A stretch of 64,000 nt of DNA, taken from Fonsecaea monophora (lineage: Eukaryota; Ascomycota; Eurotiomycetes; Chaetothyriales; Herpotrichiellaceae). The stretch spans positions 59,068-123,067 of the forward strand of contig NW_019174024.1 of the NCBI RefSeq assembly GCF_001642475.1, in the 5' to 3' direction. The translations under genes were made by a program, and so were the position numbers. Under the pieces are notes generated by a model, which saw nothing but the letters and a program-made list of their open reading frames with translations, searched no databases and had not been told where the DNA came from. Within the stretch, counting starts at the first letter, position 1. Every line of letters begins with the position of its first letter. This document shows positions 21,338 to 32,208 of this stretch, in pieces.

Positions 21338-22609
21338 GTACATACAACTTCAAAAGATACCCTGACGCTCTTTGCAGCTATGTCTGCCATGTACCACAAC
21401 ATGCCAACCATCAGCATATGCAAACGACAAACAGACATTGTCCATCTCGTCAAGTGAGATGCATGATCACACCACAAACAGACTCAGCACTAGCTATTCA
21501 ACAAGGAACTCCTGAAATCAACTGCCTGCAACAACAATGATTCTTTCCAGCTAGGCCATATTGGACTGGCCACATGAGGTTTTCATGATGGTTCGTGGGA
21601 GTGGCAACACCCCCTGTGAATTGGATTGAGGGATCAAACTTAATTGCTATTGCGTCTTAATTGCAGATTCCAGTCATACGGTGTGTTGGCACGTTGATCA
21701 AAGTTGACGATCCTTGAACCATAGCTAGTCTCCAATGAAAATGTGCTTTGAATAACCAACCTTGAGTTCCCCTGTGCCTTTACTTCTCGCTTAAGATTCC
21801 TCTTGTAGAGATCTGAAAGTCTCCATCCTTTATTTACACTGGTCTGCATACAACAAGTCCCGCACTGTGCCAAATGTCTTGTCACCGCCCATCACCGTTG
21901 AGCCCGCGCCCACCAACAAGATCGCATCTATCGGCAATCTACCCAGTTACACGCAAAAGATCACCAGTTCAGATCAAGCTCTTTGTAAGCCAATCATGCG
22001 TCAGGATCGCAAAAGAATTGTCAGCTCGCCAGATCGACCCTCCCTGGCCGGTGATCAGATCAGTCGACATTCCGTAGCCTTCCGTGGGCGTGGTGAGGGT
22101 CCGACGGTAACAGTCTCCCTCTCACTGATCTCTCACATCGCTTTCAGCCGCTGGCTCTTTGTGTGAAGCGGTCAGGTCAGCCTTCCTCAGAGCTGGGTTG
22201 TGAGTACTTGTAGCAGACCATTGGAGTGGGAGTATTCGCGAGGCTGAGAATGGCGGCTGATCTTCGGCTGATCTTCTCTCTTTTTTTTCTTCATAGATGT
22301 TTGGTGTTCCGATCCTGGCTGTGTGGCACGGTTCCCTCCCATCTGGGTCGTTTGCTCGTGCAAAAGTCACTGCCAAGCGTCTCCCGTCATGGTTTGATCG
22401 CTGCAATAGATTTGGCGCGGATGGAAGCAGAGATGTTCTTCTATTATGGCATTATCTTCAATCGCAAGGTCAAAGTCACAGCATGATATCTAATGGGTAA
22501 CCTCATAGCCAAACATCCCTTGTCGGTGTCTCCATGTAGAGCAGTAGACTGTGTAATGCCGAGCCCTGTCTCGGGGTCTTCAAAGGCCGAAAGCCATCAA
22601 TCCTCCATC
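21338..22609. other. Intergenic region, no gene seen
   Basis: Contains the 3' flank of the wall-protein gene and of the convergent DUF155 gene. The plus ORFs at 21867-22166 and 22226-22486 lack domains. Confidence 0.5.
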
Positions 22610-24010
22610 CTACAGAGTCTGTACCTTCCCGACTCCTCCATTCTCCCACACTTCCTCCCAAAAGCCTTCCTTCCACAGCCGCAAGACCTCGAATCCCACC
22701 TCTATTGCGATCAGCACGATGATGGTCCACTCCAAAAACAGCCCGTGTTTCTCGCTCAGCCTCTCCCTCAGCACCGTTGCAATCTCAGCTGCATAGTCCA
22801 TCTTCTCGTTCAAGACTTTGATCCTGATTCCGACGTCCAACGCTCGCCCAACTTGATCGTAGTAGTTTTCCAGGTTGAGTTCGTGCCGGGAGTCCCAGAA
22901 AAGATCGGGAAGAGAGTCGGTGAGTTCGGAGTAAAGATTGAGCTGCGCGCGCAGGAGGAGGAGTTGACCTGTTTTGCGGGAAATGAAGTCGCGGGAAAGT
23001 TTGAATGGGAGCCGCGAGCCCTTTGCCAGGAGAGCCGGGATGTCCGCCGTAGAGGCTAGATAAGTGGAAAGGTTCGTCTCAAGGACGGCGAGTTTCGTGG
23101 AGCGGGCAAATCCCGAGGAAAAGGCAATCTTAGTAAGTACTGTATCGACAGTCTGAAACTGCGACTCGGCCTGTGTATAGTCTGTTGACGAAGGTGGTTC
23201 TTGATACTCTGACTTTTTCGTTCCCAGGACGATCGTTTCGCCACGGATGAGGCTGTGTTCGCGGTTTGGATCTTCAATATAGTCCAAGTCCTCGGTCTCA
23301 ATAGGTTCTTTATGAGGATTTTCTGCCGCAGGAAGGAGAGTGCGTGTTGCAAAGTATGAAGTAAACCCGTCAGGTAAAGCCCACGTTACCACCGTGCCCG
23401 ATGGGAAGACAAACACATCGCCGACTTCTGTCGAGGACAGGTCCCTGGCGGAGGGATTGGTGGAACGGTAGATTGAGGAGATGGGTACTTGGACATGGAC
23501 AACCTGTGGAAATAGTCCAGTGCCGAGAGGATCGGGTTCGTAACCTTTATTGCGAAGAATCTCGACGACCTTGGCCAGGTCGAATTGTTCTGCCACAGCA
23601 TATGCTGTCACAAGTTTTGGTGTTTGGTCTGCCTCTTCATGGAGTCTCAAGGTTGGCTTCGTAAGGCCAGCCTTAGATCTCTGAGCCTCCAGTCCTACTC
23701 TTCGAAGCGATGTCTTCGTCCCGGGGGAGCGTGCAGTCTTTCGTTTCTGAGCTAATGAAGCGGTTGCTGAGTCGACGGCGGAATCTCCCGAGTCCCCGTC
23801 CCTCTGTGACTCTTGTTTCTGCGTCGACTGGCTCATAAACGACGTGTTGGAGGAAAAGAACTCCCTGCGGCGGGGCCGCTGGAAGATTGGCGATGCATGT
23901 AGAGGGCGGAAGCCCGGTTGACGAAGCGCTTCATATCCCACCCGTCGACAACTTGAGCAGACAAACTGACTTCCCAAACTCAGCAGAGGGCGAGTAGCGA
24001 CCGAGCGCAT
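22610..24010 (-). CDS. DUF155/RMD1-family mitochondrial protein (RMND1/Mrx10-like)
   Basis: A single exon from ATG 24010 encodes 466 residues. An upstream TTG frame extension is not needed. The first 55 residues are rich in Arg and Ser with few acidic residues (MRSVATRPLLSLGSQF), a mitochondrial presequence. Residues about 60-120 are a charged linker. The DUF155 domain (about 135-420) includes AVAEQFDLAKVVEILRNKG, VGDVFVFPSGTVVTWALP, IEDPNREHSLIRGETIVLG, LAVLETNLSTYL and DLFWDSRHELNLENYY. A C-terminal membrane helix (EWTIIVLIAIEVGFEVL) follows. Members of the mitochondrial branch sit in the inner membrane and support mitochondrial translation. That role is inferred from the presequence. It is divergent from VPS41 across 265 bp. 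Confidence 0.9.
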   Translation of the reverse strand: MRSVATRPLLSLGSQFVCSSCRRVGYEALRQPGFRPLHASPIFQRPRRREFFSSNTSFMSQSTQKQESQRDGDSGDSAVDSATASLAQKRKTARSPGTKTSLRRVGLEAQRSKAGLTKPTLRLHEEADQTPKLVTAYAVAEQFDLAKVVEILRNKGYEPDPLGTGLFPQVVHVQVPISSIYRSTNPSARDLSSTEVGDVFVFPSGTVVTWALPDGFTSYFATRTLLPAAENPHKEPIETEDLDYIEDPNREHSLIRGETIVLGTKKSEYQEPPSSTDYTQAESQFQTVDTVLTKIAFSSGFARSTKLAVLETNLSTYLASTADIPALLAKGSRLPFKLSRDFISRKTGQLLLLRAQLNLYSELTDSLPDLFWDSRHELNLENYYDQVGRALDVGIRIKVLNEKMDYAAEIATVLRERLSEKHGLFLEWTIIVLIAIEVGFEVLRLWKEGFWEEVWENGGVGKVQTL

Positions 24011-24275
24011 GGTCAACAAGAGAAAGGGGGGGCATCGGACACCCAGAAATGTATCGCCATCCGTGAAATGCTAATACTTCTTGCAGCTCCAGGTGCTCAA
24101 ACAAACTGCGCTCTGGTGTCTGCAAGGCTGCATGAGCCGAGGACTTGGCGCTCGTCATTTCAATGGTCCAGACTCTCCGTGGGAATTGGAGTCAAGTGTC
24201 TACCAGCACTACTCCATCTGGAGAACTCCAAGCTGCGCGTGCAAATGTCACGCTTCTGAGTATCCTATCCTCTGC
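24011..24275. promoter_or_regulatory. Shared bidirectional promoter of the DUF155 gene and VPS41
   Basis: Only 265 bp separate the two divergent start codons, so both core promoters must lie here. No TATA box or clear motif stands out. Confidence 0.6.
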
Positions 24276-27200
24276 ATGGCGGCCGGAGATGGCTCGTCTG
24301 AGCCAGGCGACGGTGACAAGCCTCAGAAAATCATCAGCCACCATCCGAAGCCAGCAAGGCCCGAGGCCACAGCAGACGACTCCGAGGAAGAGGAGGATGA
24401 AGAGGAGGAAGAGCCGCGACTTAAATATGCTACGTTGACGAGGAACGTGAGCTCGATATACCGCAATGGAGATGCGACGAGTACATTTCATGTGGCTGGA
24501 GATAAAATGATCGTGGGGACTCACAATGGAAACATTCATGTCTTCGCTTTGCCGACATTCACCTCCCTGCGCGTCTACCATGCTCATACAGCCAGCATAT
24601 CCGCGATCTCGATATCTCCCTACAACCCTCCACTTGCGGGTTTCCGCCATGATCCTGGTTCAAAACTAGCAGCAGAAGCTTCTTCGAATGCGGACAAGTC
24701 GCCCTCAAGCTCCCCGGCACCGAAAGGAAAGCAAGTGCAAAATCCTATAGCGGATATACTTCCAAATCGGATATACATCGCTACGTCGTCCATCGATGGT
24801 AATGTCTGCATCGCCTCATTAGTCGATCCTCGTGATGTTCAATTGCGCAACTTCGGAAGACCTGTCCAGACCGTTGCCCTCTCACCAGAATACAAGTTGG
24901 ACAGAACTTATTTATCTGGCGGGCAAGGTGGCATTCTGGTTTTGACCACTGGCGGACAAGCAGGGAAAAGCGCCAATGCAACTACGACAGGAGCGGCGGC
25001 AGCGGCCTCTGGCTGGCTTGGGTCAATTGGCCTTGGAACCAACACTGGGTCAGACAAAATTCTGCACGGTGGTGAAGGTATCATTAGCACCATCAAATGG
25101 TCACTTTCAGGAAAATATGTCCTCTGGGTAAATGAACAGGGAATCAAGATCATGAGATCAAACTTGAAGCTTGAAAGTTCAGAATCTGGCCTCGAGTGGA
25201 AACGGATGAGCCACATCGACAGACCTAACCGTCCCGGCTGGGAGGATATGGCGGGTGTATGGAAAGCTCGTGCAGAGTGGATCGACCGCGACAATCTCGA
25301 TACCGACGACGACTCCCCCGTTAGCACCCTCGTCCCTGCTCCTGCGAACGGTGCATCTCCCAAGCCCGATCCAAAAAAAGCAAAGGTTGAAGAAGTTTTA
25401 GTAGGGTGGGGAGATTCAGCATGGATCATCAAGGTCTACCCAGGCTCTGTGGAAAGCGGAGGTAATAATAAAATTGGACGCGCTGAAGTCGCTACGATGT
25501 GAGTTCTACGTCTTTTCGGCAAGATGCACCTACTGACCACCGAACAGTATACGATTTGATGACTGTACAATATCTGGAATTTCGTTATATACCCCAAGTC
25601 TGCTTTTGGTGCTTGCATTCATGGAAAAAAAGACGGGCAATGGCTCAGCATTGCAAGACAGTGGAGGTAGCAGGAGAGGCCGACGAGCACGACATAATGC
25701 ATTGGAACCAGAGTTGCGTTTGGTCAATATCGATACAAAGGAAGAAGTCGACACCGACACTCTCACTATGAGCAGATTTGAGACTCTTTCGGCTTCAGAC
25801 TATCACTTGGGCGTTCTGCCTCCAGTTCGCATCCCAGCTGCACTTCTCCAAAAGGGGTACCTCAGCACCATTGGATCTGGTATGAGCACGGTGGGTACAA
25901 GTCTGGCTACAGGCGTCGAATCCGTTGGTCAAGGTATGTGGGATGCCACCATGTACGGGCCTCGGCTTTTGGGCGCAAATCGAATTTTCAGTTCAGGCGA
26001 GAGTATTCGAAGTGGTGTCAGCGGCCCTGATCGGACAGGAAGCACCAGAGAACGCAACTATCTCACAGGCTGGATTCCGGGGTTTGGATCTAGTGAGACG
26101 AGTGCCAAAGAGGAGATCAATACCATGGCCACAGCACAAAGCATGAAGATCTTCATCTACAGCCCCTATGACTGCATTGTCGCGGTCCGACGCAATCTCA
26201 ACGACCGTCTGCAGTGGTTCGTGAGCCTCAAGAAATACCAACAAGCGTGGGAACTGGTTGATCAGCATCCCGAAGCAGCGGGCACCCTCTCTGAAGCTTC
26301 TGGAACTTCAACACCACCAAGTCCATCGAAAGCTAGTTCTCTCGCAAGATCAGGCACTGCGACTTCCCTCAGCCCCACGCAGGCTCGTCAGCAGGCTACC
26401 TTGGCCGAATTTTTCTCGGATTCTGTTTCAGTCACGAGTTCAGCGCAAGCCAAATCGAAGAATAAATTCTCTGCGGCAGAAAAGGAGAAACGAAGAATAG
26501 GCGAGTTGTGGCTGAAGCAGCTCATTGATGCCAATAGATGGTCTGAAGCTGGCGAGGTCGCTGCAAAAGTATTGAATACGACGAGTCGCTGGGAGCATTG
26601 GGTGTGGATGTTCGTCAAAAACGCGAAGTTTGACGAGATATCGCCTCACGTACCGACGTTGGAACTGACACCCCCTTTGCCATCCTCCATCTTCGAAATC
26701 ATCCTTGGTCACTACGCGGAGGTTGACAGATTGCGGTTTAAGGAGCTTCTTGATGAGTGGCCTTCGGATCTTTTTGAGATCAGCAGCATCACAGCAGCGG
26801 TCGAAGATCAGTTGCGCTCTGGTACCGTATCAAAGGGGTCACAGGACTGGAGGCTCTTGCAGGAAAGCCTGGGGAAATTGTTCCTGGCAGATGGACACTA
26901 TGACGAAGCTCTGAGATGCTACATCGCCCTGCAGGATGCTGACACGGCCATGTCATTGATCAAGGAACACCATCTCGTTGACGCCATTGCCGACGACATT
27001 CCCAGTTTTGTCATGCTGCGAGTTTCACCCGATCAATTGAAGAGTGCAACTCGCGAGGAACTGGACGAACTCGCTGCAGACCCAATTAAGGTCCTCGTGG
27101 ACGAAGCTACAGCTGGAGTGGTTGAGCCCGACGAAGTTGTTGCGCAACTTGATAAGCCGTCACTGAAGCCGTTCCTCTACTTCTACCTTCGCGCTTTGTG

Positions 27201-28251
27201 GCGCGGCGAGGGAACTCAGGAAGCTCCTGCGCTACCCCGGGTCGGCCATTCAGCCATGAATACGTCGCTTGCGGCCGACACAGGGAAGCAGCACGTTGAA
27301 CAATTCGCGGATGTCGCTGTCGAGTTGTTTGCAGAATTCGATCGAGATCTGCTCATGGAATTCTTGCAAGCGTCCACCGCTTACACTTTCGAAAACGCTG
27401 TCAAGATATGCGAAAGGAAGCATTACGTCGAGGAACTTGTTTATCTCTTGAGCAAGACGGGACAGACCAAAAAGGCACTGTTTCTGATCATTGATGAATT
27501 GAAGGATGTCTCAAAGGCTATCGCTTTCGCCAAGGAGCAAGATGACCAGAGCCTCTGGGACGATTTTCTCGAATACAGCATGTCACGACCGAGATTCATT
27601 TCAGGTCTCCTGGCAGAGGTTGGGACTGCCATTGACCCTATTACCTTGGTGAAGAGAATACCTTCTGGACTGGAAGTGGAAGGCCTAAAAGATGGGCTGA
27701 AGAAGATGATTCGAGAGTATGATTTACAAGACAGTATCAGCGCTGGGGTCGCGCGAGTACTCAGCAGTGAGGTTGCCGTTGGCATGGAGACGCTGAGAAG
27801 AGGTCGAAGGAAAGGTATCAGGTTCGACATTGTCGCTCCAAGTGTGAAACACCAACGGCCGACTGCCCAGGACGTTGCTGGCTCCAAGGATCAGCTGGCA
27901 GAGGAAACAAAACTTGAGGCCGAACCAGAACCGGAGGTGAAACCAGGACACTGTTCGTCGTGTCATAAAGCGTTGCATGAAAATGAAACCGAAACCTTGG
28001 TCGGGTTCGCTTGTGGGCATGTCTATCACGTCTCACATCTGCTACATGGTCCCGAGGCAGAAGGAGATGAGGTGCTACTACCTCAGAATAGGATTCGTCC
28101 GGATGATGGCGAGGCTGAAGAAACCAGGTTTTCCAGATCAGTGGGACCAAAGGTCACAAATGCACGTTTACTGAAAGATAAGATACAGAACATTGGGGGA
28201 TGTACTATATGCAAGGCGTCGAGGGAAAGAATGGAGGCTGTGGGTGGCTGA
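24276..28251 (+). CDS. VPS41: Vacuolar sorting protein Vps41, HOPS tethering subunit
   Basis: Two exons, 24276-25498 and 25548-28251, with a 49-nt intron (GTGAGT, CTGAC, AACAG), encode 1308 residues. ATG 24276 gives MAAGDGSSEPGDG. An acidic stretch (DDSEEEEDEEEEEPRLKY) precedes the N-terminal beta-propeller (about 50-500: MIVGTHNGNIHVFALP, YIATSSIDGNVCIASL, SGGQGGILVLTTGG, GKYVLWVNEQGIKIM). Alpha-solenoid/CHCR repeats follow (WFVSLKKYQQAWELVDQH, DGHYDEALRCYIALQDADT, NAVKICERKHYVEELVYLL). A C-terminal RING-H2-like domain has CSSC about 1209, CGHVYHVSH and CTIC about 1292. In HOPS it binds Ypt7/Rab7 through the propeller and drives endosome-vacuole and AP-3 vesicle fusion. Long Ser/Pro-rich inserts at about 690-740 are typical of filamentous fungi. 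No truncation is seen. Confidence 0.95.
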
Positions 28252-30227
28252 CAGGGCTCCGACTCATTGTTGCTGACCTTTCAGTTGCTTGTCTACTCTG
28301 CGGGTGCTTCACGACAGCCTTGCGAACGTCTGAGCCAAAAACAATAAGCCTGCGTGCGGATTCTCGAGTATGCACGGCAAGCAACATGGGAAGCGGCAGA
28401 ACTGCGACAACAAGGCACAGTCTCTTACCCATCGACTCGAGATTCTACCCGAACAGCTTTTGACCTCCTTTGTTCCCCAGATTGTTGACGATATTGTGTA
28501 CCATTTAGAGGCCGATACCAACCGAATCTTGCGGAAGCCATCCTCGTATTCCACCACGTGGCCTAAGCGCTTACGCTCACCTCCGCTTATCCTTGTCTCA
28601 TATTTGCCTGAACCAGGGCAGACGGGTGATCGTCCTCAATGGTCAATTGCGGCCGGATGGCGAGGCATACGGCCGAGGTGATGCTCCGTTTCGCGATGCC
28701 TTTACCTTCTGTGGCATCTCGTTCGCTTGTTGTGGAAAGTGGATCATGCGGCTTCGACTTCTAGTTGTCCTTGTCTGTTTCTGGACGGTCTTCCTACCTT
28801 CTCCGTGCTTACTCTACCTGGGACGTGTTCAAGGTACTTAAAGGGCAAGGCCCCCATGACATCGGCGACCTTCTAAAGCCCGAACCTTCTTTGATTCGAG
28901 ATGAGTGGAGGTGGTGTGCTCTGGCTGAAGCCCGAAGACTGGAAAACAGCAAGTTTCTTGCCCTTTCTCTGGCAATGTGGGGTGTTTCTCTCGTGATCAA
29001 GGATGGAACGATGCAAGACTGTGTTCTGTGGCGGGAATTGAGGGAGCTGTCGCTGTCACGTCGTCGAACCGAACAGACCTGGAGCCGGGGAGGGGACGGG
29101 ACACAGCAGGGTGAGCGCCTAGCTGGAAGAGAGGGGAGAGTCGAGTGGATGCAGTCGAGCGCGGCTCTCAAATGCTACTGAAGCGATAACGAAAGGAGTT
29201 TTGGGCTGTGCATCCTGACCTGGCCTGCACCAACATGGTATGACTGGATGCAACCGTTTCCACATCGAGCAACTTTCCTGGCACTTTGATCGAATACGAG
29301 AGGACTCGTCTTTGTTGACGCCCGATACCCTGGACTTGTGAGCTGGCGGAAGATGAAGCCCTCATGGCTGTCTTTGATTCAGGCTGGTCATTGTGAAGTC
29401 TAGCTAACTAGGTGAATCGAGACCATTCCGAACAATCTCTCGGCCCTGCGACGATTGATGCGAAGCGAAGCATGTGATTTGGTGAATTCGAATGTGTCTT
29501 TGTTCTCGCAGCGAAAGTTTACGGAGCTGCTCCCTTTCACATTCGTCTTCGGGGAGGAGGACGACAACAGCACCCTCGGATCATGCCCCCTATTTGACCC
29601 TCTCTGCCTTGTCGCCTGGCTAGATAGATGAGATAACCGAGTGTCTGGATTTTGTCGACCACTGACTTTGCACTCCACCCACGCCCTTTTCCTTCCTCCC
29701 TCCTCTCGCTTGGTGACAAGCCAAGACACGACAGCACAGGACAAGAGAGGCGAAACAAACCGCAAGAGGAGGCACAAATCACAAATACCACGCTTCTCTT
29801 CGGCCGGCCATGGCGAACAGAAAGTCACGGAAGGACAGAGGGGTGGTCGGGACGGTCGGATTCCTGTAGATAGGTGGGTAGACAGCACAAGTCAAGAACA
29901 CTGATATTGTTACAAACGTCCAATGGCCTATCCCATTGGACATTGGTATGTCAAAAGAGTCAAGCGAGAAGGAAGGCGATGCTCAGTATCCAGCAAAGCA
30001 GAACCAAAGGTCCCTCCTTACCCATTGCTATGATCTCGTGTTTCTCCATCGACCAGCAAACACGTCCGCTAGCTCGCAGAATCGACGCTAAATGCATCCA
30101 GGCCACCTGGTCCGTTCAAGCCGTGAGTGGTAGGTGCTTTGGAACATGTGGTCGTCGCGGTGTCCTTATGCCAGCCTCGAAATGGGCTGTGCGAATATCC
30201 CAGCCTTCCTCGCCAGTTCCGTAGCGC
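28252..30227. other. 2-kb region between VPS41 and TFB2, no gene supported
   Basis: Several ORFs of 80-160 codons exist on both strands (for example 28765-29181 plus and 29400-29888 minus), but none has an ATG in a good position plus a domain. The DNA is the shared 3' side of two convergent genes. Confidence 0.5.
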
Positions 30228-31796
30228 TCAACCTTGTGTTCCACCACCCGACCCAGTCGCTCTCCTCTCCGCCATAAACGCCCGCACGCCCTCTAGCCGC
30301 GTTACAAAGAACAGCCGCTTCGCGTCGTCCTTCCACACCAGCACACCAGTCTCGTCCGCGTACCGACAATTGGCTTCGTATTCTGCCCGCGTGGAGAAAT
30401 CCCGAAAGAGAAACCCTGGGGTGGTGGTCATGCGGTCTCTTTCCAGCTGCCACAGGTGGATCTGATCCAATATCGTTGCAGGCAGGATCGGCACCGTTCT
30501 CTGTACCTGCGACTCGGTAGTGGTGCCCCTCGCCAGCAAAGCGGCTTGCTCTGCCTGCGCGTGCCTCCTCATTTGGGGGTGCGCATGGGTTGTAAGATAC
30601 GAAATGATCTGATCAGCTGTGATGCCCGCCTGGACGGCTCGTTGGACCGAAGCCTTGCTCATTTTCCCTGTCACGAGATTGGGGTGGCGGGAACGCAGGT
30701 TGACGAATAGCGAGAGAAGGGCAATCTGTAAGGGAGACGAGGTGTAGGCATAGACGCGGTAGTTCGTTTCGACAATGATAAAGCCCTTTTGTGTGACGGT
30801 ACCGGAAGGTGTGGTGGTGCCTGATGAGGAGGAGTATTTCTGTGAGAGAGACGTACCGATGGTCAGGTTGGTTGTCGACAGAGCCGAGGCCGAGTCGGAC
30901 GTTAGGGTGGTTGCTAGACGCGTTGGGTAGAAGTGGTTGGCAGGGTTAATGCCGTCGTCTGATAGAGGTTGGTAGACGAGTCCAAGAGAAACCAGGTCCG
31001 ACAGGCAGCGCCGCTGGGTTTCGTCCAGAGTAGAGGTCGAGTATGCCAGCCCTAATTCTAGGGACGAGACAAGAAAAAGAAACGACAGGACATCGACTTT
31101 GTCCATGTCAAAGACCTCGGCGTTATCCACGTAGAGAAAAAGCAATGCCCATACCTGGGTATTGATATCTTGCAGGACAAACGCAAAGCCTTCCTTCGTG
31201 ATCCTGGCTCTTTGGCCATGGCTGTACGCCCCGCTGACCTCGATGAGATGACCAGCCTTCAAAAGCTCAATAACTCCTGGCGCGGGTTCAATCGCTGGCT
31301 GCTCATTTGCCGTCTCAAGAGGTATGGAAGAAGAACCGACCATGTAGCCCAATATGCCTTCCCATCGCTGGCGAGAATACTCATCCAGTTGCGATATCGT
31401 GACCTTACGACCCTCGGGGACTCGAGCGACCTGCCCAAAAGACCGGGTGTCTCCTGCTCCCGTCAAAGCGCGACGAAGAGATTTAGCAAAGTCCGGAGTC
31501 AACGCATACGCTTTTGTCGAGTTAAGAGTGACATCACGAAATATGTGGTAACGGTGAAGTAAATCCAAAGCGTGCTCACGTTCACCCCGGCTGGTGTCCT
31601 TGACAAACTGTTCCAGTTGTTTGACTGGCAGAGGTCGGGGCATGTACAACAGCATCAAGACAAAGGACTTCGCCAGTGCTGACAGTCGCTTTCGAAATAT
31701 CGCCAGAGCAGAGGCTGGACTCCTGTAGAGACGGTAGAATTGAGTCCCTGGGAGTGTCTCGAGGTACTCCCATGATTGAAGTGTTGCGTCCGCCAT
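30228..31796 (-). CDS. TFB2: TFIIH subunit Tfb2 (p52)
   Basis: An intronless ORF from ATG 31796 encodes 522 residues, the usual length of the family. Recognisable segments run the whole chain: WEYLETLPGTQFYRLYRSP at the N-terminus, QLEQFVKDTSRGEREHALDL, SRQRWEGILGYMVGSSS, VWALLFLYVDNAEVFDMDKV, FLFLVSSLELGLAYSTSTL, KGFIIVETNYRVYAYTSSPL and IHLWQLERDRMTTTPGFLF near the C-terminus. Tfb2 anchors and stimulates the XPB/Ssl2 ATPase in TFIIH, which opens promoter DNA for RNA polymerase II and unwinds lesions in nucleotide excision repair. The final 15 residues are Gly/Thr-rich and variable. The nearest feature upstream is a 412-bp gap to the Zn2Cys6 gene, which is on the same strand. Confidence 0.97.
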   Translation of the reverse strand: MADATLQSWEYLETLPGTQFYRLYRSPASALAIFRKRLSALAKSFVLMLLYMPRPLPVKQLEQFVKDTSRGEREHALDLLHRYHIFRDVTLNSTKAYALTPDFAKSLRRALTGAGDTRSFGQVARVPEGRKVTISQLDEYSRQRWEGILGYMVGSSSIPLETANEQPAIEPAPGVIELLKAGHLIEVSGAYSHGQRARITKEGFAFVLQDINTQVWALLFLYVDNAEVFDMDKVDVLSFLFLVSSLELGLAYSTSTLDETQRRCLSDLVSLGLVYQPLSDDGINPANHFYPTRLATTLTSDSASALSTTNLTIGTSLSQKYSSSSGTTTPSGTVTQKGFIIVETNYRVYAYTSSPLQIALLSLFVNLRSRHPNLVTGKMSKASVQRAVQAGITADQIISYLTTHAHPQMRRHAQAEQAALLARGTTTESQVQRTVPILPATILDQIHLWQLERDRMTTTPGFLFRDFSTRAEYEANCRYADETGVLVWKDDAKRLFFVTRLEGVRAFMAERRATGSGGGTQG

Positions 31797-32208
31797 GACC
31801 ACTAGGCCAAATCAATAGAAAGTCGGAGACGCACACGCTTAGCTCCCCGTTACCATATTCACCTATCCGTCATCTCGTTCCGCTGATGCACACACTCCGA
31901 GGCGACAGTGATGGGAAGTCCAAGGGGAATAGATGGTGATAGAGCCTCATTCAAGGCAAACAAGGCTCAAATTGAGTCAAAAATGCCAAGAGGATCATGT
32001 CTTCTTTTGTACAAATATCTCGCTGCCTTTGTAAATGTCCTGAAAAGGCTGTGATGGAGCGACTACGACCCATTTTGGCACGAAACAACCTCTATTAAGT
32101 AGAGATGATATCAAGGCTCCCAATAACATGTTGTTAATTTCAGCACTATTTTGAATGGTAGAGACATGTGTCGACGCCCAATGACTCCACCATGGGACTT
32201 TCTAAAAG
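31797..32208. other. Intergenic gap between TFB2 and the Zn2Cys6 gene
   Basis: 412 bp with no ORF of note. It must hold the terminator of the upstream regulator gene and the promoter of TFB2, both on the minus strand. Confidence 0.5.
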
